Shown in pieces: positions 9,368 to 17,224 of a DNA stretch of 64,000 bases. Positions within the stretch are counted from its first letter, which is position 1. Each line of letters starts with the position of its first letter. Position numbers and translations under genes: made by a program. The notes beneath the pieces were generated by a model, which saw nothing but the letters and a program-made list of their open reading frames with translations, had not been told where the DNA came from and searched no databases. Origin of the DNA: Vulcanisaeta sp. JCM 14467 (GTDB lineage: Archaea > Thermoproteota > Thermoprotei > Thermoproteales > Thermocladiaceae); the NCBI RefSeq assembly GCF_001316245.1, contig NZ_BBDM01000013.1:17344-81343 (forward strand). The letters run 5' to 3'.

Positions 9368-10704
9368 GACAACCACCTAATCCTCGGCATTAACCTAGCT
9401 ACCGCAAGCCCAACACCCTCGCAAGCCGGGTCCCAGGGAGCCACGAGAACGCCCCTCGGCAGGGCCCTGTACAGCCTACCCCTAGTGGTTATGCGCCCAA
9501 TGCAGGTCTCAACGCCGTACTCACCAAGCTTCTCCCTCATTACTACCGATCCGTGGCTCACATCAATGACCAACACCCTACCCAGCAACCTACACCTCCC
9601 GTCCTGACCTAGGCATAGGGATTTCCTAATGGCGTTCACGGCATCCCTATTGGCTATGTTCGTGACCACAATGAGCACTGGCTTGGTCTCCACAACTACC
9701 CTTAGCAGGCTGGGTCCGCAACCTCGTACCTCGGCTTCTCCAGGTACTCAATCCTCAATAGGGCGTTGAGGACCCTGTAGAACTGGGTCTGGCCTGAGGA
9801 GGGAATTACGTAGATGTTGCTTGGCGGTATTGTCCATAGGCCAACGTTGTAGCCATACCTAAGCAGGACCTTGGTGAGCGAGAGCACCAGCGACGCGCCA
9901 TACTCCAGTGGGTTCTCGTGAGGGTAGCCAAGCCTCATCCAGGGGCCCAGGTCTATTAGGAATACCACGTTCCTTAGGCCCTCCCTATCGTACTCATTAA
10001 CCATGACCTTACCCTCCACGGACCTTGCCGTGGCCTTCCAATTAATGAACTTAAACGGGTCACCAGGCACGTACTCCCTAATATCCCTGAAATCCGTTGA
10101 GTGTGGCCCAAGCTATTCGGCGTTACCCTAGGCGTCACCGTGGCCGGCTTAATCCTGCCAACGCTCCTCCTGATAATCCTATACCTGGGCATTACAATGA
10201 GCCTAATCTCCTCATCAACCTCATCCTCAATGATCCTAAGGCCAAATAGGTGGTGGTACGCATACCTAACACGGCCAAAGTCATAGACGCCCCTCTTCAT
10301 CGCCCTAACCCTAAACCTAAACTCCCTCTCCACGTTACCGAAGCCCTTGAAGAATACCTGCGCCGCCTTACCACTAACCACCTCGAACCCCTCCCTATAC
10401 CTGGCCACGCCTCCGTACGTGGCCGGCGGCATGGCGATGGAGATTAGCCCGAAGCCGCCCCTTACGGACACCCTGGCCCTAACCTCAACCTCATCACCGG
10501 CGAACACCCTGGTCCTCGGGACCTGGAGCTCCACGGTTATTGTTGGGCTCGTGTTCGTGGCCATGGCCAGGGAGACCATGATTGCCGAGAATACGACGGC
10601 CATTAGCAGGTCCCTAGCCGTGGCTATGAAGCCATGATGGCCGTGAATATGGGTATGGCCATCAATAGGTAGTAGGACTTACTGATCTCCCTAACCATAA
10701 CCAT
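9364..10704 (-). CDS. DUF58 (von Willebrand A-like) protein, three frameshifts
   Basis: About 446 residues when joined across shifts near 10625, 10105 and 9705. The N-terminus has two hydrophobic helices (YYLLMAIPIFTAIMA; LLMAVVFSAIMVSLAMA), then an Ig-like stretch, then the DUF58 hallmark at 10000-10090: TDFRDIREYVPGDPFKFINW followed by KATARS. The segment VVFLIDLGPWMRLG is the vWA-like first strand with a substituted MIDAS. DUF58 proteins are client or partner proteins of MoxR ATPases. The start ATG at 10704 overlaps the MoxR stop (TGATG). All three shifts occur next to short homopolymers, and the family motif spans one of them, so they are probably sequence errors. Confidence 0.8.
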
Positions 10705-11668
10705 CACTTAGGCACGGGTATCTTACTCAGGTACTCAAGAACCACGTCCCTACCCGTGATCTCACCCTCAATGGCGTACTCAGGCTTCAGTACAATCCTG
10801 TGGCCAAGCACGTCAGGCGCCACGGACTTAACATCGTCAGGTATCACGTAATCCCTACCATCAATCACGGCCATGGCCCTAGCCATCCTAAGCAGCGATA
10901 GCAATCCCCTGGGGCTCGGCCCCGCGGCAACCCTCTCGTCACCCCTAATCGCCCTGAAGGCAAGTATGTACTTGATGATATCCTGGTCAACCCTAACCCT
11001 AGCCTCTATGAACTGCCTAATGGCCAATAATTCATCCGCACTCGTCACCGTGCTCGCGTAGCCGGTCGGGTCATCGGTCATCCACTTAATCCTCCTATTC
11101 AACAACTCACCCTCCTCATCCTCACTCGGGTAGCCAAGGCTTAGCTTGAGCATGAACCTATCCATCTGAGCCTCGGGTAGTGGGTATGTGCCCTCATACT
11201 CAATCGGGTTCTGGGTGGCAATGACTATGAAGGGCTGCGGAAGCCTAAAGGTCTCGCCCTCAATGGTGACCTGGAGCTCCTCCATAGCCTCGAGGAGCGC
11301 CGCCTGGGTCTTCGGCGGAGCCCTATTTATCTCATCAGCCAGTATGAAATTGGCGAATATTGGTCCCCTCACAACCTCAAACCTACCCTCCGCAGGCCTC
11401 CAAACCTTGGTACCAACTATGTCACTGGGCAGTAAATCAGGCGTGAACTGAATCCTCGAGAACTGCAGGCCGAGACCTTAGCAATGAGCTTCGCCAAAAA
11501 CGTCTTGCCAACGCCGGGTACGTCCTCGAGGAGTACGTGGCCGCCGGCAAGCACTGCTGCGAGTATCTCCTTAATGACCTCCTCCTTACCAGAGTAGTAG
11601 CTGAGTATCTCACCCACTATTGCCTTGACCTTACCCCCAATGAAGCCTATGTCAACTCCCTGCGACAT
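10704..11668 (-). CDS. moxR: MoxR-type AAA+ ATPase (one frameshift)
   Basis: A cytosolic AAA+ ATPase thought to assemble or activate partner proteins. Walker A is DVPGVGKTFLAK (residues about 45-56); Walker B lies in FILADEINRAPPKTQAALLEAMEE; sensor 1 is VIATQNPIEYEGTYPLPEAQ; sensor 2 and the lid follow (PSPRGLLSLLRMA). Length about 321 residues is normal. A shift near 11465 separates the Walker A part from the rest. The start at 11668 (MSQGVDIGF) follows a good Shine-Dalgarno-like AGGTGGTG; an upstream open stretch to 11737 has no such support. The next gene (DUF58) overlaps the stop. Confidence 0.9.
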
Positions 11669-11733
11669 AGAAAATTCACCACCTAGGTTATTTTCAACTA
11701 TTTTTAACTTTACCACCCACGCCACCAACCACA

Positions 11734-12258
11734 TCACTGCCTACCCAGGTACCTCCTCCTCACGTACTCAACGACCTGCGTTGGGTAGATCACGTGCGGC
11801 ACATCGATAGTCCTACCATCCCTCAGGTAAACCCTAATGACACCCTCCTTAACCACGTCATAGTCAACGACCATGTTGCCACTGGCCAGGTAGCCGCGGA
11901 GGCTTAGGTAGGTCCTCGCCGATTCATGCTCGGTAACCACCTGTACGTCGCTGACGTCACCCCACCTAGCGATTAACTCCCTATTCCTGTAAATACCGTC
12001 ACTCCCTATGAAGTACTTCCTACCACCCCTACCACCAATGGGCAGCAGGTCCCTAGGAATACTGGTCCTCCTAAGCACCAGGTAGCCACCTGCAATAAAC
12101 GGCAGGCTAAACACCACACCCACGGCAGACCTAAGCCCTGCAGCCGCTAGCAGTATGAAGGCGCCAATAACGATTAGGAAGTAGCCCCAACCCCTATGCC
12201 TCGTCAAAACCCTCCTGGCAGCCTCAAAGGGCCATAGCTCATCGCTGTGCCCAGTCAT
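11734..12258 (-). CDS. Membrane protein with PH-like C-terminal domain
   Basis: A 174-residue protein with two membrane helices (GYFLIVIGAFILLAAAGL and GVVFSLPFIAGGYLVL) followed by a soluble beta-rich domain (FIGSDGIYRNRELIARWGDV ... VYLRDGRTIDVPHVI). That layout resembles bacterial PH-like (bPH) proteins, but I would not assign the family firmly. It sits between the CARF gene and MoxR with gaps of 58 and 66 bases on the same strand. Confidence 0.6.
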   Translation of the reverse strand: MTGHSDELWPFEAARRVLTRHRGWGYFLIVIGAFILLAAAGLRSAVGVVFSLPFIAGGYLVLRRTSIPRDLLPIGGRGGRKYFIGSDGIYRNRELIARWGDVSDVQVVTEHESARTYLSLRGYLASGNMVVDYDVVKEGVIRVYLRDGRTIDVPHVIYPTQVVEYVRRRYLGRQ

Positions 12259-12316
12259 ACCACTAAGTACCTAGGCACGCACCCTTTTAAACCAGGCCAC
12301 ACGGTCGGCCACAGCA

Positions 12317-12919
12317 TCACATGAGCACGATGGTCCTCGCACCACCCGAAACCAACCCACAGACCAAGTCCTTGATTCCGCAATTACCCCTCGCAGCCTC
12401 CTCAACCAAGCCCTCCACACCCCTCAGCCTCCTAATCAACTCATTAACCCTACCATACTCCTCAGGCGGTACGACCGTGGTCACCAGGTGAGCCCCAACC
12501 TCCCTAGCCGCCAACGCCGCAGCCACACTCATGGCCTTCCTACCACCCGTGAAATCCACGTAATCGCCGCCCCGCACCACGGAGAGCACCGCATCCATGA
12601 AACGCCTAAAGTCCTCGGGATCCTCCATATCCTCCATGGGGGCTACCAAGTCCTTAATAACTACATCGCCAGTGTCGCAGCAGGTGAAGATTGCCTTAAC
12701 GAGCTTCCAGGTGAATTCCACGGAGGCACTCCTAACCACGTAAACCTCGTCAACACCCACAGGACCAACACAGCCAATGCACCTACCCAGGCGCAGGTTA
12801 ATGAAGGACTCATAGACACCACCCGGCGTCGTACCCAACGTAACGACCAACCTAACCACGGAGGGCAAGGCCACACCCAACTTTAATGCCTTACCTAACA
12901 ACCCACACAACCAAACCAT
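12317..12919 (-). CDS. CARF-domain CRISPR ancillary protein (cOA sensor or ring nuclease candidate)
   Basis: About 200 residues or 180 if translation begins at the GTG at 12859. The Rossmann-like CARF core is visible: a first strand and loop VVRLVVTLGTTPGGVYES and the later motif YVDFTGGRKAMSVAAALAAR, matching the D-x-TGG-x-K block of CARF proteins (APE2256/NE0113-like groups). No HEPN or nuclease domain follows, so it may be a stand-alone ring nuclease that degrades cyclic oligoadenylate or a sensor acting through other proteins. It is transcribed away from the orphan CRISPR leader C and is first in the minus-strand MoxR-DUF58 run. Confidence 0.7.
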   Translation of the reverse strand: MVWLCGLLGKALKLGVALPSVVRLVVTLGTTPGGVYESFINLRLGRCIGCVGPVGVDEVYVVRSASVEFTWKLVKAIFTCCDTGDVVIKDLVAPMEDMEDPEDFRRFMDAVLSVVRGGDYVDFTGGRKAMSVAAALAAREVGAHLVTTVVPPEEYGRVNELIRRLRGVEGLVEEAARGNCGIKDLVCGLVSGGARTIVLM

Positions 12920-12929
12920 AAACCGTCAG

Positions 12930-13100
12930 AACATTTACGTTATTGCGGAATTGAATTGAACATCAGAACAACGGTTCAATTCCAGGTGGAAACCGTCGGA
13001 ACATCCACGGCACGTGAACGTGCGTGGGGATAAATGTTCTGACGAAAACCACAGGGAGGAGGCGAGTAAGGCTTAAAAGAACCTAATAAACTAACGACCC
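12930..13100 (+). promoter_or_regulatory. CRISPR leader C (A-type leader)
   Basis: Contains the inverted repeat GGAATTGAATTG ... TTCAATTCC (12950-12985), then GTGAACGTGCGTGGGGATAA, ATGTTCTGACG and GGCGAGTAAGGCTTAAAAG, ending 25-30 bases before the repeat at 13101. The same blocks in the same order precede array A on the minus strand. The conservation identifies a leader although only one repeat follows. Confidence 0.75.
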
Positions 13101-13124
13101 CAAATCTCTAAAGAGAATCTGAAA
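13101..13124 (+). CRISPR. Locus C: a single CRISPR repeat behind a full leader
   Basis: CAAATCTCTAAAGAG followed by AATCTGAAA is the array A repeat, intact at its 3' end. No second copy occurs in the following 100 bases before the Panacea gene. It is either an array that lost all spacers or a leader-repeat that never received any. Confidence 0.75.
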
Positions 13125-13180
13125 TATGAGCGGTATATCCTTGAGGGAGGAAGATTATGGTCATGGGTTTGCCAGGTAGG

Positions 13181-13189
13181 TTTTTAAAG
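13181..13189 (+). promoter_or_regulatory. TATA box of the Panacea gene
   Basis: TTTTTAAAG lies 24-32 bases before the ATG at 13213, the spacing of a leaderless archaeal transcript. Confidence 0.5.
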
Positions 13190-13212
13190 AGCCCCGTGAC
13201 CACTCAATTAGC

Positions 13213-13788
13213 ATGTCCATCAGGGGGGTTGGGCTCGATAGTGCGAGGTCTCAAGCCACCCAATACGGCCCTGGGGACGTGATTTACGCAGTAGTAGAGA
13301 AGCTCGGAGGCTCCATTGACGGACTTAAGAAACTCATGAAGGTGTTATTCCTCGTACAATACGACATTAGGAGGGGTGTGCTCAGCAAGAAAGCCATTAA
13401 GTACCTATACGGCGGCAACCCCATCACCAGGGTTGAATTCTTCCTGTGGAACTTCGGCCCCATGAGCAATGAGGTGTACGACGCGATCGACGAGCTCGAG
13501 GACAATAACGTGATAAGCACCGAGGCCCTCGACAACCTATACACCACGGTGAGGATAAGCATTGCCAGGAAAACGCAGGTAAGTCTCCCAAAACCCGTGC
13601 TGTCCAGGATTGACGAGGTGGTTAGGAAGTACGGTAACTACAGGGGTTGGGAGCTCGAGAGACTCGTGAAGAGACTCCTCGGGCTCGACATCGAGGAGAA
13701 GAGGAATGAATACCTGGGCTATTACGTCGATGATTACCTCAGGGAGGAGGGATTCAACGTCGTAGAGCGGGACTTGGCCCATGGGTGA
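13213..13788 (+). CDS. Panacea-domain (DUF4065/SocA-like) antitoxin candidate
   Basis: A 191-residue protein whose residues 28-110 fit the Panacea domain: DGLKKLMKVLFLVQYD, then FFLWNFGPMSNEVYDAIDEL with the family's GP-x-x-x-EVY block. Panacea proteins are antitoxins that neutralise diverse toxins encoded beside them. Here the stop overlaps the next gene's ATG by eight bases (13781-13788), a typical toxin-antitoxin arrangement. A leaderless promoter precedes it, directly after the orphan CRISPR repeat. Coding frame is intact. Confidence 0.75.
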   Translation: MSIRGVGLDSARSQATQYGPGDVIYAVVEKLGGSIDGLKKLMKVLFLVQYDIRRGVLSKKAIKYLYGGNPITRVEFFLWNFGPMSNEVYDAIDELEDNNVISTEALDNLYTTVRISIARKTQVSLPKPVLSRIDEVVRKYGNYRGWELERLVKRLLGLDIEEKRNEYLGYYVDDYLREEGFNVVERDLAHG

Positions 13789-14388
13789 GTTAAGGAGTGA
13801 CTATGAATACGCCATAAGCGGCATTACAATTCACGTTAGCAGCGGCGGTAGGAGTCGCTCCGGCCTGGCACCTGGGGAATACATGGAATTAATTAATGAG
13901 ACCTGCAAATCATGGAGAGACAGGGGCATTGCATGGCTTAGGAATAGATTTGGCAACGCATACGTGGGCCACCTCGGCGTGCTGGGCACGGCAATAATGG
14001 CATGCTACGCACGGCAGAGGTGTTACGACTTCATACTCGAACCCTCAATCACGACAATGCCGAGTACGCACATACCACTAACCAGCATTAACCCAGACAT
14101 CGCACTCATCATCAAAAACGAACTCCTAATACTCGAAATAAAACTCCACCACAAAGTAATAGCCAGTCTGACAAGCCAAATCGACGAATTCATTGCAGAA
14201 TTCAGGGGTGAATTAAGAAGGCTGAAGATCCACATGGGCGTCCTACACATGCTCATGACCAGGGCGGCCCAGGCCAGGAGGAAAGGAGGAGCAAGCCACG
14301 CTGGCTCGCAGAACTAATCCTAGCATCAAAGAGGCAGCAGGACATATACGATGAAATAGACAGCATAATCAAAGACCTAATGCATTGA
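13781..14388 (+). CDS. PD-(D/E)XK nuclease-like protein, candidate toxin partner (one frameshift)
   Basis: About 202 residues. Residues about 100-125 read SINPDIALIIKNELLILEIK, a good PD-x(n)-E-x-K nuclease core: Asp followed by hydrophobic strands and EIK. A helix-rich C-terminus follows. The direct reading stops at 14317, but a one-base shift near 14283 in an A/G run continues as RSKPRWLAELILASKRQQ then DIYDEIDSIIKDLMH, which is a better ending. It overlaps the Panacea gene and is presumably co-translated, so a nuclease toxin is the natural inference. The identity of the target (DNA or RNA) cannot be read. Confidence 0.6.
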
Positions 14389-14450
14389 CTTCTCCAAACA
14401 AACACAATAAATCACTAACTTTTTAAGGCGCTTAATTAGGAATTGATTGT

Positions 14451-14822
14451 ATGCAGGACCTAGCCGACCAAGTAATCACATCGATACTGAGCCTCACCGC
14501 GCCAGCTCCGCTATCCGACAATGAATTCACCACCATAGCAGACATAGTCAAGGCATTACTCATGAGGGGAGAGGTGAACGAGGAAGAGCCATGTGACAGG
14601 GTTGCCGAAGCCATAGCCAGGGAGGCCGGGATGGCTGTGGAGGTACGGCGCGATAAAATCATAAGGCCCACCAGGACATCCGCCACCCTAAGTAAGGGCA
14701 CCATCACCCTTAATTGCACATCAGCCTTAAGAAATACGGCCATATTAATGTATAAACGACATCCCCACATACCTCTACTTGGTCTAATCTTAAAACTTAG
14801 GGGCTCGGTATCCTCAGGATAA
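14451..14822 (+). CDS. Hypothetical protein, 123 residues
   Basis: Starts MQDLADQVITSILSLTAPAP and has an acidic helical first half with two cysteines. A TATA element CTTTTTAAGG lies about 25 bases before the ATG, supporting a leaderless start. The end (LILKLRGSVSSG) looks out of register and may reflect a frameshift. No family recognised. It lies between the toxin-like gene and a nuclease-fold gene on the same strand. Confidence 0.45.
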   Translation: MQDLADQVITSILSLTAPAPLSDNEFTTIADIVKALLMRGEVNEEEPCDRVAEAIAREAGMAVEVRRDKIIRPTRTSATLSKGTITLNCTSALRNTAILMYKRHPHIPLLGLILKLRGSVSSG

Positions 14823-14848
14823 CCAACGCCAATAGATACGCCGTTACA

Positions 14849-15682
14849 TTGAGTACCGAGGAGGTCAATAAGTTGTTTGAGGAGGTTAAGGCAAAGGTTC
14901 GTGGCAGGGCCTTGATATCCATCCATGGGGATGAGTACCTATTCATACGTAGGGGAGACTCACTCATAAGGATAGAGAGGCTCGGCGAAGGCGTGGTAAG
15001 TGTCGTGAAAGGTGATTATCAATACAAATACGCACTGGTACCCAAGGACTCACTCAACGACCTAATCCTCAAGGTCAAACTCATGTGCTTTGAAACCGAG
15101 CCGAAGTGCTCATTATCCATGTGGTGGATCGAGCCTGGGTGGTTCCTAGAGCCGTACATCAATAGGTTCCAATCCGAGAATGCCCTACCTGATGAACTAG
15201 CCCAGTACAACGTCGAACCCATCGATAGGGTCTCAATACCTCCCAATGTACTCAACTCATTAAGCAATGAGTACAAGTCCATTGTTAATAAATTAAGGAA
15301 CCTCTTCGTGGTTGGTTCTCAGGGTGGTGAGGTTGATGCCGAGTCTGTTGAGCATAGGCTTGTCAAGGAGAGGCTTGTCGAGGTCGGCAGGAGGGTTGGC
15401 TTTGAGGCTGTTCAGGAGTTTAGTGTTGGTGATTTTAGGCTTGACGTTGCCTGGCTCGACGGTGACGAAATCGCCTACGCCTTCGAGGTCGTGATCAGCG
15501 GGAGCCTACTCGAGGCGCTCTACAGGCTTGAGCACGTAAGCGCAGGTAAGAGAATACTCGTAGTTAGGGACGAGGAATTGAAAAGGGCCATGGAGAGGGC
15601 AGGCGGTGGAATTAAGGTAATACCAACATCCCTAATACTAAACGGAAAAACCCACGAAATAATAAGGGAAGTAATAACATGA
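14849..15682 (+). CDS. PD-(D/E)XK-fold protein with altered active site
   Basis: A 277-residue protein. The C-terminal part (about 165-255) has the restriction-endonuclease-like layout: VEHRLVKERLVEVGRRVGFE, FSVGDFRLDVAWLDGDEIAY, then AFEVVISGSLLEALYRLEHV and a final strand GKRILVVRDEE. The Asp and Glu are present, but the Lys of E-x-K is Val (FEVVIS), so catalysis may use a migrated residue or be lost. The first 160 residues have no recognised domain. Start is a TTG (MSTEEVNKLFEEV). It is the last gene before leader D and may act in the neighbouring defence region. Confidence 0.5.
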   Translation: MSTEEVNKLFEEVKAKVRGRALISIHGDEYLFIRRGDSLIRIERLGEGVVSVVKGDYQYKYALVPKDSLNDLILKVKLMCFETEPKCSLSMWWIEPGWFLEPYINRFQSENALPDELAQYNVEPIDRVSIPPNVLNSLSNEYKSIVNKLRNLFVVGSQGGEVDAESVEHRLVKERLVEVGRRVGFEAVQEFSVGDFRLDVAWLDGDEIAYAFEVVISGSLLEALYRLEHVSAGKRILVVRDEELKRAMERAGGGIKVIPTSLILNGKTHEIIREVIT

Positions 15683-15962
15683 CACAAGCCCCAAGGCACA
15701 CAATGGCAATCCCAGGGCCCACCACGACCAAGAACAATACAGCACACCCTCAGGGAAGCCCCACCACGCGAATCAACGTAAGGCCTAAAGGGGGTTGGCA
15801 TTGCAGTAGGTGAGCTAAAGCACCATGAGGCACGCCCAGGCATTAAGGAGCATGGACAGGACGAACACTGCCGAGCCAAGTCTACCAATAACCCAACAAT
15901 GAACAAACACCACACAACAATCAACAAAGCCACAACCACACAAACACAACAAAAACAAAGCC
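15683..15962. other. Intergenic segment, no supported gene
   Basis: CA-rich sequence (repeated ACAACA/CACAA). Two overlapping hydrophobic minus-strand readings exist but lack starts or promoters, so I see no gene here. Confidence 0.5.
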
Positions 15963-16291
15963 CAGGTGCACGAAGCCATACACTTTAGGTTAGGCGGTGT
16001 GCACGGTATCGTGCACACATTCATAAACCTTTCCTTTTGGGATTGAACATATCAATGAACATGTTGTGTGCATGGTACCGTGCACACTTATCGTTTTACA
16101 TTGCATAAACTTCCATTAGAACAGGCACGGCTAGGTGGAATTGAATTGACCATTAGAACAACAATTCAATCCCTAATGCAGATCGTAAGAACAAAAACGA
16201 CTCGCGAAGATTAGGAGCTGAAAGATGTTCTAATGGCGTCTAAACACGAGGGAGGAAAGACTTATAAAGGGACAAATAAAGCTACGCATCA
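15963..16291 (+). promoter_or_regulatory. CRISPR leader of array D with three palindromes
   Basis: Two perfect 22-base palindromes with arms GTGTGCACG/CGTGCACAC at 15997-16018 and GTGTGCATGG/CGTGCACAC at 16066-16087, and a degenerate one at about 15965-15983. The block CCTTTCCTTTTGGGATTGAA between them is identical in leader B. The inverted repeat GGAATTGAATTG ... CAATTCAATCCC and the TATA element ACTTATAAAGGG (about 16260) follow as in leader B. Confidence 0.85.
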
Positions 16292-17139
16292 GAAGATTTC
16301 AATAGAATATTGAAACCTGTGATGATGTTTTCTAGTAGTCATCAATTAATTAGGAGAGAAGATTTCAATAGAATATTGAAACAGCAACCCATCAGTAAAA
16401 ATGCCGTATTGCGTGAGCTGGGAGGGAAGATTTCAATAGAATATTGAAACTTATCCTGAATCTCAATGACCTTTATCGGCATTTCCCTAACAAGAAGATT
16501 TCAATAGAATATTGAAACCTTCCTGTATGTTTGCCTGGCCCGGCATGTGTTGTATCTGGACGAAGATTTCAATAGAATATTGAAACTTTGGTGGCGCCTC
16601 CCTTAATGTAGGCCATCTTCCTCCTCTGGAAGATTTCAATAGAATATTGAAACGTTAAGCCTAATACCTCTGAGTACCTGCCGTAATAACTGAGTAGAAG
16701 ATTTCAATAGAATATTGAAACTACCTCAACTCATTATCCAGGTGTATCCTCAACTTCTCAACCTCATGAAGATTTCAATAGAATATTGAAACTGGCAACT
16801 AAGACTCAGAGGGTAAAGGAGACCTTGCCCAACCACTCGAAGATTTCAATAGAATATTGAAACTCCCGGCACTCACGTAGTACTTTATGCCAAACTCATT
16901 AAGTACTGAAGATTTCAATAGAATATTGAAACATAGGACGTGCCCGCGAGACACATGCACTCGCTAGAACTACCGAGGAAGATTTCAATAGAAAATTGAA
17001 ACTATGGTGTAACCTCCTTCTCATAGGTTGTTATAATTAACTGGTTTGAGGATTTCAATAGAAAATTGAAACACTTTATAACATTATTTTTCGAAACACT
17101 ATATTGACTCACCCGAGGATTTCAATAGAATATTGAGGG
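16292..17139 (+). CRISPR. CRISPR array D: thirteen 25-base repeats, twelve spacers
   Basis: Repeats identical to array B start at 16292, 16358, 16426, 16494, 16562, 16629, 16697, 16768, 16839, 16908, 16978, 17048 and 17115. Spacers are 41-46 bases. The copies at 16978 and 17048 read GAAAATTGAAAC in the second half, and the last copy ends TATTGAGGG, so the trailer end is on the right. No second-strand or cas gene is directly attached; the next gene downstream is an unrelated helical protein. Confidence 0.98.
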
Positions 17140-17224
17140 ATCTCGATCATGTGGTGCCGGCTTTAGGTACGAGTTTATGGTGTATGATTTTAAATTGAAA
17201 GATGAACATCCCCACAGAGGGAGA

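Noticed and set aside
15815..16024. Hydrophobic minus-strand frame ahead of array D
   Set aside because: Overlaps the conserved leader palindromes and derives from CA-rich DNA; no start signal.
15997..16087. Leader palindromes as transposon ends
   Set aside because: They recur at identical spacing in leader B with no transposase or target duplication, which fits regulatory sites better.
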